NCBI RefSeq assembly: GCF_004337985.1
Contig: NW_021940919.1
Coordinates: 124,001 to 188,000 of the forward strand
Length of the DNA stretch: 64,000 bases
From: Pyricularia pennisetigena
Taxonomy: Eukaryota; Ascomycota; Sordariomycetes; Magnaporthales; Pyriculariaceae
Reading direction: 5' to 3'
Each line of letters begins with the position of its first letter. Within the stretch, counting starts at the first letter, position 1. Below, piece by piece: positions 1 to 11,700 of this stretch. Under the pieces are notes generated by a model that worked only from the letters and a program-made list of their open reading frames with translations, ran no database searches and was not told the origin of the DNA. The position numbers and the translations under genes are program-made.

Positions 1-948
1 AGATGGCGCTGTCCAAAGTCAATGACAGAAACTGACATGCAGTAAATCGGGGCGAAAGTCGGTGCCTGGCCCCATTTGGGACCCACAATGCGGAAAAAGA
101 CTCCGCCCAGGATACCCTTGAGGCTTGAGGCAAGGAAGGAGCTGGTCGGTTCCCTTTGTCAGCATTGCTGAATTTGAAGACTATTGTGGATTCTGCGCAT
201 CGCGACGTGTCGACATTGTTTGGTGGGTAAGGGAGAACGCTGAGAAACTATGGATTTTTGATGGCGCATGACGCTTGACACGGTCTTTTTTTTTTTTTAT
301 TGCAAAGCTCTCCAAGAGCTGTGGTTTTTTCTTTTCTTCGTTTCTTGACAATCTCTCCATATATTTTCTGTTCCTCTCTTTATTTATTTATCCTTCTTTC
401 CACCCATTGTGATTTTGTTGCTTGAATCTGTCATCCCTTTCGTCGCACCCAACTTTCCCCCCTCTCACATCCACTGAGGCCACGGTTGCCTTGAGAGTCG
501 AGTTTAAGCCACCCAGACGTCGGGGCGACCATTACAGATCTCACTGGGTGCCGTTCAAATCAACCGGAGGCGAGCGAGTCGGGCGCTTATCTAGCACCAA
601 AGGTGCCAGTTTGTCTTTGTCAAACTTGATCTAGAACCACTGTTCGGTTTGACACATTCCGGGTTTCCTTTTTGTCAACCTTCCACTTCTTCACCAAATA
701 AAACAACTGTCATATAACTTTCAGAGTACAAACAACGAGAAAACAGCAATAACCAATAAGAAAAAAAAAGACCCTTCTGTTTGTACGCCAACATCAAAAA
801 CCTATTCTGAGCCACCCAGAATTCACCACTTCTCGCGAGTTCCTGAGCGTCAAGAAAGAGGTCTATTTTTCTGCGCCACCACATCCTCTCCCTCCCCGAA
901 AGTCTCCAGCGCCCTCCCGAACACCAAGTCTTTCTCAAGGCCTATTCG
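1..948. other. Intergenic region and leader of the acetyl-CoA transporter gene
   Basis: No convincing gene. The stretch contains a T-run near 287-298 and becomes pyrimidine-rich from about 300 to 480. Open frames here are short, lack ATG starts and show no family resemblance. The last few hundred bases are probably promoter and 5' untranslated leader of the gene starting at 949. Confidence 0.6.
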
Positions 949-2773
949 ATGAGCGTCCGGTCGAAACGAAACAAATCACCCAAGCTCGGGGTGAATACAG
1001 CCCTTGACTCCAAGGGCGGAACGGGTAAAAGTAACGGCGTATCGAAAATGAACAAGAACGCCGAGTACAGGCGCAAGACGGGCCCCCAAGGCTCCGAAGT
1101 TGTGACGGCAAACCTGATGGCGCGCGAGAACTTTTCCCTCGATGAGCCAGTGCCAAAGACGCCTGCGCTCAACAACCATGGCTTCTTCGAGCTGCCTCGT
1201 GTGGATCAGCGCAACTTTGGTCTACTCGTGCTCTTATACTTTATGCAGGGCGTACCCATGGGCCTGGCAACTGGCTCGGTACCATTCCTGCTCAAGGATC
1301 ACATGTCGTACAGTGAGATTGGAGTTTTTAGTCTGGCGTCGTACCCATACTCTCTGAAGCTCCTCTGGAGCCCCATTGTCGATGCGATATGGAGCCCGCG
1401 TATAGGCCGCCGTAAGAGCTGGATTCTGCCCATCCAGATCCTCTCGGGTCTGGGCATGCTCTTGCTCGGCTCGACGGTGGAGAAGATGATGGCCATGACG
1501 GGCAAGCCCGGTGGACCAACTGTCTGGGGCTTCACCGGCTGGTGGTTCTTCCTCGTGCTCATGTGTGCCACTCAGGACATCGCCGTCGACGGCTGGGCCC
1601 TCACACTTCTCACTCCCGGCAACATATCATACGCCTCGACTGCGCAGACGGTAGGGTTGACGGCCGGCCAATTCTTGTCTTATACTGTCTTCCTTGCCTT
1701 CAACTCCAAAGACTTCGCCAACAAGTGGATCCGAACAACCCCCCTGGACCACGGCCTGCTCAGTCTTGGCGGATACCTGAGCTTCTGGGGCTGGACCTTC
1801 ATCATAGTCACGATCGGGTTGGCCGTGCTGAAGCGCGAGGACCGCACGCGCAATGAGGATGGCGTCTGGGATGTCTACCGCATCATGCTGGGCGTGCTGA
1901 AGCTGCGGCACGTCCAGACCATCATTGCCGTGCATCTGATAGCCAAGGTCGGTTTCCAGGCCAATGACGCCGTCACCAACCTCAAGCTGCTCGACAAGGG
2001 CTTCGGCACTGACAACATGGCGCTCACGGTCCTGATTGATTTTCCATTCGAGATCGGCCTCGGCTACTACGCCGGCAAGTGGTCGCAAGAGTATACGCCT
2101 ATGCGCTTGTGGTGCTGGGCGTTTATCGGCCGTCTGATCGCGGCCCTGGCGGCGCAGTTTACCGTGTATATTTTCCCGGCGGGTGGTGTAACACCATGGT
2201 ATATGCTCCTTGTGATCGGGGAGCATATATTTTCGACCTTCACAAACACTGTCATGTTTGTGGCAGTATCGGCCTTCCACGCCAAGATTGCGGATCCCAT
2301 CATCGGTGGCACATATATGACGCTGCTTGCAACGTAAGTTTTCTCTCTCATCTTTGTCAAGATTGTCTGAGGAAGAAAATGGGCGAGAACCAAGTTACTA
2401 ATATTGTTGTTTTTCTCCCATTAGTGTGTGCAACCTTGGTGGCACATTCCCCAGGCTGTTCGTGCTCAAGGCCGTCGATGCCTTCACCACCGCGACCTGC
2501 CACCCGCCCAGCTCGCTGTTGGATCAGGACATCAAGAAACTCAAAGGTCCCCTGGTCACGCAGCCGTTCTCATGCGCCGTCCAGGCCGAGAAAGAGCGCT
2601 GCTTGGCAGGCGGCGGCATCTGCGAAATCACACGCGACGGCTACAACATTGTCAACCTCCTGTGCGTCGCGTTTGGCATAATAACGTTTGTCACGTTCAT
2701 TCGCCCACGGGTTATGCAGCTTCAGGCGCTGCCCCTGAGGGCTTGGAGGCTTAGCAGCATGGGTTCGCGATGA
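949..2773 (+). CDS. Acetyl-CoA transporter (AT-1/SLC33A1 family)
   Basis: Predicted to carry acetyl-CoA from cytosol into the ER/Golgi lumen, where it is used for acetylation. Exons are 949-2333 and 2425-2773; the intron 2334-2424 runs GTAAGT to TTAG and joins ACN-type codons to give LLATVCNLGG, a block typical of the family. The product is 577 aa. After a charged, disordered N-terminus of about 80 residues come repeated hydrophobic segments of a major-facilitator-like fold. Recognisable blocks are LLYFMQGVPMGL in the first membrane span, SLKLLWSPIVDAIW with GRRKSW after it, and CATQDIAVDGWAL mid-protein. The C-terminal half contains a Cys-bearing lumenal loop (CEITRDGYN region) and a last span. 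ATG at 949 is the first in-frame ATG of a long open frame. The gene stands alone; the next gene on the same strand is 1.6 kb away. Family assignment is firm; the substrate is inferred from the family. Confidence 0.93.
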
Positions 2774-3825
2774 TCAAAAGCGCGGCTTTCTTTTGTGGTT
2801 GAAAATTTTTTGTTCTTCTTTTCTTGTTTATACTTCATTGCGAAGTGTACCACACGGCATGTATGAAACGTGTACGATTTGCCCATAGACAAGAACGGCT
2901 TGCTATATAAAAATCAAGACTTTATTCACTCTCTACTGCTATATCTTCCTAGTATATAGTTTACTTCATGGATCAATCAGGTAGTAGGGCGAATAATGCC
3001 TGACCACCGAATGCATCGGATTGCCTGTGTTTCTTCCGTTGGCTGGGTCTCGTTCACCGGGGGTCGGGGGTTAGGTGGCTGACTGCCCAAACTAATTAGA
3101 GCCAGCAACAAATCATAAGACTCAACCGCAACCTCGGCAGGCGCGCGAATCCCCTCAACCTCGATACCAGCGTCTGTTCTCTTGATCACCAACTACGCCC
3201 AGCACGGGGCCTTGGAGGAGAGAGTAAGTGACCCCTACCAGCAGTGTGGGATTATCTCCGTTCATACGCCAAGCAAATCCAGGCTTATCACATCTTGGCT
3301 ACCAACCAATAACACCAGGAGGGGGGTGTTTCCACCTCCACATTTCCAGTTTAGTCCAGGCACGGAGGAGGAGGCCAATTAATCAACACGTCGGACTCAT
3401 AAGCAAGGCGCAGACAGCACATACACTCCACTCCTCTTTTACACAGCCCTACCAACCCTACCAGAAATGGGGCGCTGGTCGAGCAGGCAATCCAAACAAA
3501 AAGGGTCTTCCTTTTCTTCTTCTTCTCCCGCGCATCAGCCCCCCTCTTTTGTGTGCACCTAACCCGCTCCCGCGTGGCTGGTGTTGTTCACTGGCTAGGC
3601 AGCACGCGCTGGGAAGCTTGGCTTTTTTTTTCTTTTTTGTTTCTCCCGTTGTTCCGTCCAGAGCTTATTATCGGTCAGCTCTTCAATCTCATTCGCGTTT
3701 TTCCCTTCTTTTTTGGGGGCCATTGTCATCCTCGCTGTCTGATCAGACCTGGAAGAAATTGTTTCAGTGTGATTACATGCTTACGATAATAGCCAGGGGT
3801 TTTTTTATTCTTTCTTTCTCTCTTT

Positions 3826-3861
<36 letters not shown>

Positions 3862-4391
3862 TGCCTGCAAGACTGGCCCCCTCCCTCCTGTCAGAGGACA
3901 GCGATTTACGGCCTCTATGCCATTTCCCTCTGCATTCTGAGGAAACACCATGTAGGTATGGTAGGGCAGCATGCTTGGCATGTCAGATCTTTTCTTTCTG
4001 GGTGAGCTGCGTTCATCCTTTTCAATCATACCTGTTTCCTTTCTTTACTTTTTTTAGTCCAGCTTCGCCTATTCCTTGGCGTGAGCATGGCCCCGGTCTC
4101 CCTCCCTGCCCTACAATCGGGCTGGGGAAAGTCAGACAAGAACCCATTGTGGTTTATAAGTGTTCGATTGTCACCACTTGTATGCATCCTTGATATCTTC
4201 TTATTTCCTGCATCTGATTTTCCACCTTCAAACACACGAAAGCAGTCTCACAAAGGACGCAAACACATACCATACTTCACATAACAGCCGTCCTTCACAT
4301 ATATACATACACATACCCACACAGTTAAAAGTTTATACTCTTCATACACCCTACAAGTCCCACAACACATACACACACGTCCCAAACTAGC
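2774..4391. other. Intergenic region with CT-rich leader
   Basis: The first part is the 3' flank of the transporter gene. From about 3400 to 4380 the plus strand is strongly pyrimidine-rich (TTTCTT stretches and a 32-base T-run at 3828-3859), followed by a CA-rich segment just before the ATG at 4392. This looks like promoter and leader of the next gene. A 321-codon open frame crosses it but is low-complexity and is not called. Confidence 0.55.
3828..3859. repeat. Poly(T) tract, 32 bases
   Basis: Uninterrupted T-run inside the CT-rich region upstream of the small membrane-protein gene at 4392. Confidence 0.9.
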
Positions 4392-4835
4392 ATGGTAGCA
4401 ATCGACATCGACGCTCTCCGCACCTACCTCGAAAGCCGCAGTTTGCCCAGCTATCACAGCAGGTCGTCGTCCAGCAAAAGCACCTACCGCGGCTACTCCG
4501 GCGGCGGCGGCGGCACCCTGCCCGTCTGGGCCATCGTGCTCATCGTGTTTGGCGCGTTTGTGGCCATCCTGATGGCCGTCCTTGTTGTCAGGCGTCGCAA
4601 TAGAAAGCGCGACGAACAGGCGAGGGAGGAGAACGAGGCCCTGAGGCCGACCCCGTCCTCGCCCATCGTCGGCGACGCGTACATCCACGCCGACGACGAC
4701 GGCTACCGAAGCTCGGATCGCGACTCCATCATGCCGCTGCAGCCGGCCTCGGCTCCCCTCAGCTCCACCGCCGACTACTACAGCTCGCCGCCACCACCCT
4801 ACACGGCTGCCACCAATAATAAACCTCAGACTTGA
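4392..4835 (+). CDS. Small single-pass membrane protein with C-terminal PPxY motif
   Basis: Single exon of 147 aa, not assigned to a named family. Residues 1-40 are Ser/Gly-rich and contain a GGGGG run. One hydrophobic span follows (about 42-66, PVWAIVLIVFGAFVAILMAV), closed by a basic stop-transfer RRRNRKR. The rest is acidic and disordered with S/T-P sites, and ends near SPPPPYTA. The basic flank after the span and the lack of a cleavable signal suggest an N-out/C-in protein. PPPPY fits the PPxY consensus bound by WW domains of Nedd4/Rsp5 ubiquitin ligases, so it may be an adaptor or cargo for sorting. That role is inference from motif and topology only. The start is the first ATG, after a CA-rich leader. 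Codon use is GC-rich, as in neighbouring real genes. Confidence 0.75.
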   Translation: MVAIDIDALRTYLESRSLPSYHSRSSSSKSTYRGYSGGGGGTLPVWAIVLIVFGAFVAILMAVLVVRRRNRKRDEQAREENEALRPTPSSPIVGDAYIHADDDGYRSSDRDSIMPLQPASAPLSSTADYYSSPPPPYTAATNNKPQT

Positions 4836-5770
4836 CTAGCCGATCAGTCCGTGTCTGTTCCATCTATGGCGGCTGTCAGACGCTAGAGATTGCAAAAGAA
4901 GAAACCCCCCAAGTGCCGGCTATTGGACTCTGATCAGTCTCACAGACAATCTGACCAAAAGCCATTTTGATACCCCTCACGTACGTATAGATATTGATTG
5001 GACAGTACTGGCCAAGGAAGGGCTTATTCGGAAAATCAGTACCAACGCCCTGTTTCTGGGCTGCAATGATATGATGGCATGGAGCATCTAACTATGATAT
5101 CTTTTTTTTTTTTTTTTTTTTGTTTTCTAGTTAGATCTTGTAACATTCTATAGTGTACACCACGACTGTAATGATGAATTATCAACTCCACCATTCGCGA
5201 TCAGCATAGCCTTGCAAACCGAGAGCAATAAATACACAATGAGCGTCGGGTGCGAAAATAATAAATGGCAAGAATTGATGTCAAAGGATCGTATCCTCAT
5301 GTAAGGCCCAAGAGGGTATCAAATAGCTAAATGCAAAAAAAACGACGCATGCAAAGCAATACATCCAGAACCTATAAACGAGTGATGAGAAAACAAATAA
5401 AAATAAAGAACGACTCTCCAGCTAAACAAGAATAAACTCTGCGCCGGAATATTGCCAAGAAAAAAAAAAATAAGTTTAAAAAAGAGAAAGAGATTAGCGC
5501 CCAGATCTCCTTTACCGTTAGGTATATAAGTCAATCTTCCGGATCTGGTAAAACATTATGTGAGGGATGGAGAAAGAACCGGGTATCAATCTAAAATGAC
5601 TCTCGCCTCCTCGCCCTACTGCACTCTCGCAAAACTTGCTCATTGACGCTCGATCATGCCTCATACAGTGAGAACACAAAAAAGCATCGCACGAGACTCC
5701 CCATTTTGGTTGTTGAATGTCATGACAAAGGAAAATTTATAGGTATGCGGGTGGAGGGTTATTCCCCCAA
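4836..5770. other. Intergenic region between convergent genes
   Basis: 3' flanks of the gene ending at 4835 and of the minus-strand gene ending at 5771. Contains a T-run near 5102-5121 and an A-rich patch near 5460. No supported gene seen. Confidence 0.6.
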
Positions 5771-8700
5771 TTACTCATCATCATAGAAGCCAGCGTCGTC
5801 GAATTCCTCAGCATGAGCATCAGCATCGTACGAGCTGGGCCTCATCATCGGCGGCGTCCTCGGAGCTCCCCTGCTAGGAGTCCCCTGTGCGCCCAGCATC
5901 TTATTTTCGGCGCTGCGCGACGCCGATGACGACGATGACATGGTTCTAGACCGGCTTGCCAGCTGTTGAGCAGTCATGCGACGGCCTGTGCTAGAAAAAG
6001 CCGTGGGCTGATGTTGCTGCTGCTGGCTTTGCGGTGTTTGACGCAGGCCCGAAGCCGGGGGCGTCATTAGCCCAGAGAAAAGATTGCTCTGCGAGGTTGA
6101 GTTGTTCCTCGAAGGCGTTGACCTATGGCCAGGGCGGACCGCGTGGGAGGAAGAGTTACTCGACTCGCGAGACTTGCGCCAGTTACCCCAGGCGGCAGCG
6201 AGGGGACCAACGGCCTGAGCAACTCTGGGCGTGGCAGCATCGCGGAGAGAGGCAGCAATATTGGGCAGATTGATTGCAGACCCACCATTCATCGCCCTCT
6301 CGCGCTCTTGCTCCTCCATTTGTAGGTTTGCCTTGAGCCGGATGGCGGCGTCCTTGACTGCGTTTCGGTCGTAGTCGTCGCTGTCGAGCGCAGCAATGAC
6401 GTCTTGGAGGTCGGAATGACGCACAGCGAGCAGCTCGCGGAGCCAGACGATCTCGTCGTCCCGCTTGGTGATCTTGGTCTCTGCTTCCGGGTCGAGCTTG
6501 GAAATCTGATGCTCCAACTCCTCGATTGTCTGCTCCCGAGCCTGCAATTGCTCCTGCAGCACCATGATCGACTCGCGTAGCGCCTGGGGCGAAATCTTTT
6601 CGGGGACATCCATGGACCGAGCCGCCGCGGGTACAGCCAAAGGTGGTGATTGAAGGCTGTGCTCCAGGGCAACTGGAGATAGCTTGGCTGCCCGGGCCGC
6701 TGCAGCAGCAGCTTCCTTGGCGATCTCGAGCCTCTCCTCGAGATGCTGGATTCTCTCCTGCAGGTTCGTGGATTTGGAGTTCGAGATGCTGAGACGCTCA
6801 AGTAGGTTTTGTTCGAGGCGCTGCGCGTCTTCCGTCGCATTGTTGACTACGCGCTCGTGTCGCTCTTGTAGATCCTCGATCTCGACCTGGTGCTTGCGAG
6901 CAAGCACCTCCATCTCGGTCTTGTGCGTCGCTTGCGCATCCTCGAGAAGCATCTCGTACTTGGCCTTAGAAGTGTCTGCGTCAAGCTTCACCTGATCCAA
7001 CTGTGCGCGAACACGCTGCACCTGGTCCTCCAGCTCCTCACGCACCACATTGACCTCGTGGTTGGCCTGGTCAATCTGGGACTGCATGGCATCGCGGGTA
7101 CGCTGGACCTCACGCGCGGCAGAGTCCCGCGCCTCTTGGAACTCGATCTGGTACCGCACAGACGACTGCTGGAGTTGGTGATTCTCTGTCTTCAGCTCCG
7201 CAAGAAGTGTATCGAGTCTCTTACACTCGTTTACTGCCCTGATACCCTGCCGCTCACCAGCTTCCAGTCTCTCAAGCTCACTCTCCAGACGCTCTCGGGT
7301 TCTGGCTTCGGCTTGAAGCTTTGCGTCCAATACTTCCTGGCGAGCAAGCAACTCCTGCTCTTTCTTGATACGGTGAGCATTCTCTTCGGTAATCTTGGCA
7401 GCAGCATCGGTCATGTCGTTCTGCAGAGAAACAAACTTGCCCCTCCAGCTTTCACGGATGCGTTCGTTCTCCTCAAGTTGAGTTCCGAGCGTGTCAATGA
7501 TCTTCTTCAGATGCTTGTTTTGTTCGTTGACTTGGGCCAGTTCGCTGCCTTGCTGCCTTGCGATGTTGTTCACACGCTCAGCCTCAGCCTTCCAAGTTCG
7601 AGCGTCCTGTCGGGCTTCGCGAAGCTCAGTCTCAGTAGCGTTGATCTTGTTCTGGCTGTCCGCTTGAGACTTCTGGTTATTCGTCTGAGAAGCTTCAAGC
7701 AGAGCAAGGCGCATCGTCGTCTTGCCTCTAGACTCCTCGATGACCTTAATCTTCTGCTCCTTCTCTTCCAGGGCCTCACGGAGTCTTGTCTCTTCTTCTG
7801 AAGAGATGCGCAGAAGACGTTGGTTCTCGGCAAGTCTATCCTCAGCGGTCCTCCTTGCTAACGCCTCTTGCTCTGCCTTCTCCTCCTGAAGCTTTAATCT
7901 TTCCTCGAGATCGTGCACACGCTGGTCATACACACTCCTGTTCATAATCTCAACTTCAATCTTGGTCTCAGCCATCTCGAGGTTGCGCTGGTACTCGGCC
8001 GCACGATCCTCTGCAGTTCTACGCAGGACAAGCTCGGTCTCGACCTTGGACTCCTCAAGACGAAGGCGTTGTTCCAAGTCTGCAGCCTTGGCTTGGAGCT
8101 CGTTGAACTTCTCACTGAGGTCCTCCTGGCCTTTGACGGCAATAGGCTGTGGCGTAGGCACCATGCGACGCTCAACGGCGTCCTCAACAATGTTTCGGAG
8201 ATCTTCGCCACGAAAGTCGAGGTGAAGTGACTTGCCGAACTGCTCCTTCATCTCCTCAATTGCCTTTCTCACTGCAGAGATCTCCGCGTCAGACTCGGTC
8301 TTAGGAGGAGCTGGAAGATTGTTCCGCTGCTGAATAGCAAGAGCCTCCATGACGGCATTGCGTATCTGGTCGAGGCGCCTGTCGCGGCGTGGACTCATGG
8401 AGCGTCTAGGCACCTCTTCATCTTCATCGTCGGCATCGCTGTGCTGGATGTCGACAGATGCGCTGCGACGATCCAGCCTACTAGAAGTAGGCCGCCTGCC
8501 TGCAACAGCATGCTGGATACTGTCCAGCGCCTTCTCTAAAGGCCGGAGGCGGCTGGCTAGTAGCCTACCAACAACTTCATTGACATGGCCATCGAAGAAA
8601 TTGACCCTTGATTCCAGCTTCTCATGCTGTTCGTCGCTGAAAGCCCTCTCCCAGTCACTGTCTGGAGCGGTCTCGCTGCCTTGAAGATGATGAATGTTTG

Positions 8701-11700
8701 AGCCAGAGAACTGAGATCCAGTTGGTTGATCGACAAACGGATCCTCTAGCTCAGTAGAGAGAATAGGCTGTTGAGCGTCAACAGACTCGAGGCGGTGACG
8801 TGCTGGGCTCGGGCTGGGAGCGTCACTGCGGAAAACCTCATGAGGAGCAAGATGGAGAGGTGAATTGTTAGTGACCGCAGCAAGAGAGATGTGTCGCTTG
8901 GGACTAGGCTGGTGCCACTGGGCTGAATCGATTGTCCTGTTGACTCCGTGCGACGGGTCATTGTTGATGTACCGCATGATGTCGTCAATCTCCTCAAAGC
9001 TGGCACCGGCGCGTTCACTCGCTGGTGTCTGCTCAGGAGGCTCGATTTGGTTACGTAAATCCTCAACTGCCGGTGGCGTAATAAGCAGAGGCTGGCCACG
9101 CTCAGTCGGGCCACGAACTTGATCTTTCCCAGTATCCTCCTCAGAGGCCGGGGGCGGCGACGCAGCATAGCGTGAAGCAGATAAGCCGGAAACCTTGCGC
9201 TGAGGCGGAGGAGAAGGCGACGCGGCGTAACGTGACGCTGACAATCCTTTCTTGACAGGCGGTGGCGCGGCAGCAGCCACGGGCTGGGTGGTGTCGATAT
9301 CCGCCATATGAGTCGCCAGTTCTGGAGTGACCAGCGGCTCCGCCTCGGCTGTGTCCTGCAGAGCCTCTGCCTCCGCATAATCATGGTCTGTAACATGGGC
9401 CTCTGGCTCATCAGCAGGCTCTTGTTCGGTTTCATCTGCAGTAGCCTCGTCCGCGGTAGCTTCATCAGCCTCGGCCTTTGGTGTGTCGACCTTCGGTCCA
9501 GTGAAAATGAAGCCTGACGGGATGAAAGGCTGAGCGGTGGCAGATAAGGTTTTCTTGTGTTGCCTTTTGAAGCCTGCGTCATCGTCGAACGGTCTGGCAG
9601 AGTTGAATGGCTGGACATCCACTTGGGATTTGAACTCAAAGGGAGTCCAGTTCAAGGAACTGGTCTGCGGTGGCACCAGTGGTGGCGGGCTGTTAGCTGC
9701 CTTTGCGTTCAGGCTGTCAGAGAATCCAGAAGAGACGGTTGTGTCCGCGCCATTCTCGTCTCCAGATTTGACATCGACATGGATGTTATCCGATTGAGGA
9801 AGATCCTCTGGTTGAGCCTCCGTCATGGGGGTCGGCGCCGTAGGTTCGGCGAAAAGAGGAACATCATCACCATCGTCTGAACGAGCTTTGGCACGTTTAG
9901 TGCGAGTATCATCAATAACCCGGCCCTCTTCGTCATATTTGGATTCTTCCTCCTTAGCCTTCTCGCGGCTCTGTGGTCGTACGATCGGGATGGCCTTGGT
10001 CTTCTTGGGTGCCTTGACAATGTCAGATGCGCTAAGGTCAATGGTTCCAAAGATAGAGCCACCAAGGTTGCCTCCCGGGCCTTCATTGCCGGACATAGGT
10101 GGGCTTGTGAGCGAGTTCGTGAACGAGTGTAGCGGCGTGAAGGTTGGTGCGTCGGGACGGAATTTGGGACCAGACGCCGAGAAGTTGAAGTCGCTCTGGC
10201 CAGGCGAGAAGACTGGGGCGGCTGCATTGATCTTGGATGAACCAAAGCTGAACGTGCTCGAGTCGGCAGAGAGCGGCCCCTTCGGTGCACTCGTCGCGGT
10301 TCCAGCCTGGAACACAGTGGTAGGCTGGAAAGAATCGCTTGTGAAGCTGAACTGAGAAGGTTGGAAGCTGGCACCAGGATTGAACTTGAATTCGGGGGCC
10401 TCCACGTTGAGGCCGGACAGTGATGCCTGGCTCTTGTGGCCAAACCGGCGGGAGGCGTGAGACTTGACAGATCCCGCTTCACTCCAGGGGTTGCTGGCCA
10501 TGGAAAAGTTTGATTGGTGTTTCTGTGGCGCCTCCGAAAAATCGAATTCCATGTTTTGTACTGGCATAGGGATGCTGCCGCTTGCGGATGCGACGTCCTG
10601 AGATTTGGATCCACCATCATCCGTGCTGTCGCCCTCGGGCTCTTGAAAGTATTTCTGAGACAGCGAATGTCCTCTGCTATGCGGCTGCGGGTGGTGTAGA
10701 ACTCCGCCCTCTGTCCCATCTTCTCGGAAACGCTCAACCTGCGGGGCAAACTGTACGGAAGGCCCCCTGGCGTGGGCATGCTGAGAAAGACCGGCCTCGA
10801 TCGAGGGCGCCATGTCGTCCGCGTCTTTGTGGGGGCTGTAGTCCTTGTCATGTTCGAGCTGCGAGCGCATCTGCTCTTCAAGATGATACTCTGCACCTTG
10901 CGTCGCCTCGTCGAACTCGGCCGCATCGATCTCGCCCTGCAAGTTCTCGCCCGTCTTATTCATAGAGCTGAGGTCCACATCGAGTGGCTTGATTGGTGTC
11001 CGCTCTTCAGCCTCTTCATCGTCTTCACGTAGCTCCTGGAGGCGAGGCGAAGCACGAGCACCCTGGAAAACTTGATGGCCAAGCATTGGGAACTGCATTG
11101 ACTGATGGCGTGTATGCATAGGCGGGACATAATGATCCGGCTGAAATGGCGAGGTGGGCGACATCATTGAGCTGAGATTGGCCAAAGATGGTGATCCACC
11201 TCTAGCATGCCCGTGATGGAACATCGACTGGGGAGAATATCCATGGGGGCTAGGAAGAGATCCATTCATGTGAAAAGCTCCCGCCGGTATCGAGATGGAT
11301 TGGCGAGGGAACCTGCCATTGAAAGACACTGGGGACGGCACGGACGGGATGCCAGGGCTCGGGGCGCCCGATCCCAAGAAAGATGCCGGAAAGGGGAATC
11401 CTCCATTGCTTGCAGCCGAAGACGTTGGCACAGGCGGCGAGAAAGGGAGAGGTGGATAGTGCGTAACAGACGGTTGACGACTGATAGGTGCAGGTGAAAT
11501 CGAGGATGGAGGGTCCTCGTCGCCAAAAGAGACACCAAGGGCTCGTAGTTTTGCCTCTTGCAATTCCTCCACGTAAGATTTCCATGCTGGGCGATGGGAA
11601 CAATCAGTATTCATAATCCACTATTTCGCCAAGAGCATAATCAAGAGTAAACTCACCATTCAAGTCGGGCAACGTTACTTTGTAGTTGCGCTGTTGCCGG

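Noticed and set aside
3228..4193. 321-codon open frame on the plus strand
   Set aside because: Composed of CT-rich low complexity, including a poly-Phe stretch from the T-run; no ATG-supported conserved content. Better explained as leader of the gene at 4392.
6890..7801. 303-codon open frame on the plus strand
   Set aside because: Lies antisense inside the coiled-coil gene; leucine-rich only because the sense strand encodes Glu/Gln-rich heptads.
8746..10926. Long frames on the minus strand in a second frame of the coiled-coil gene
   Set aside because: Overlap the confirmed frame throughout and show Arg/Ser/Pro bias typical of a shadow frame.
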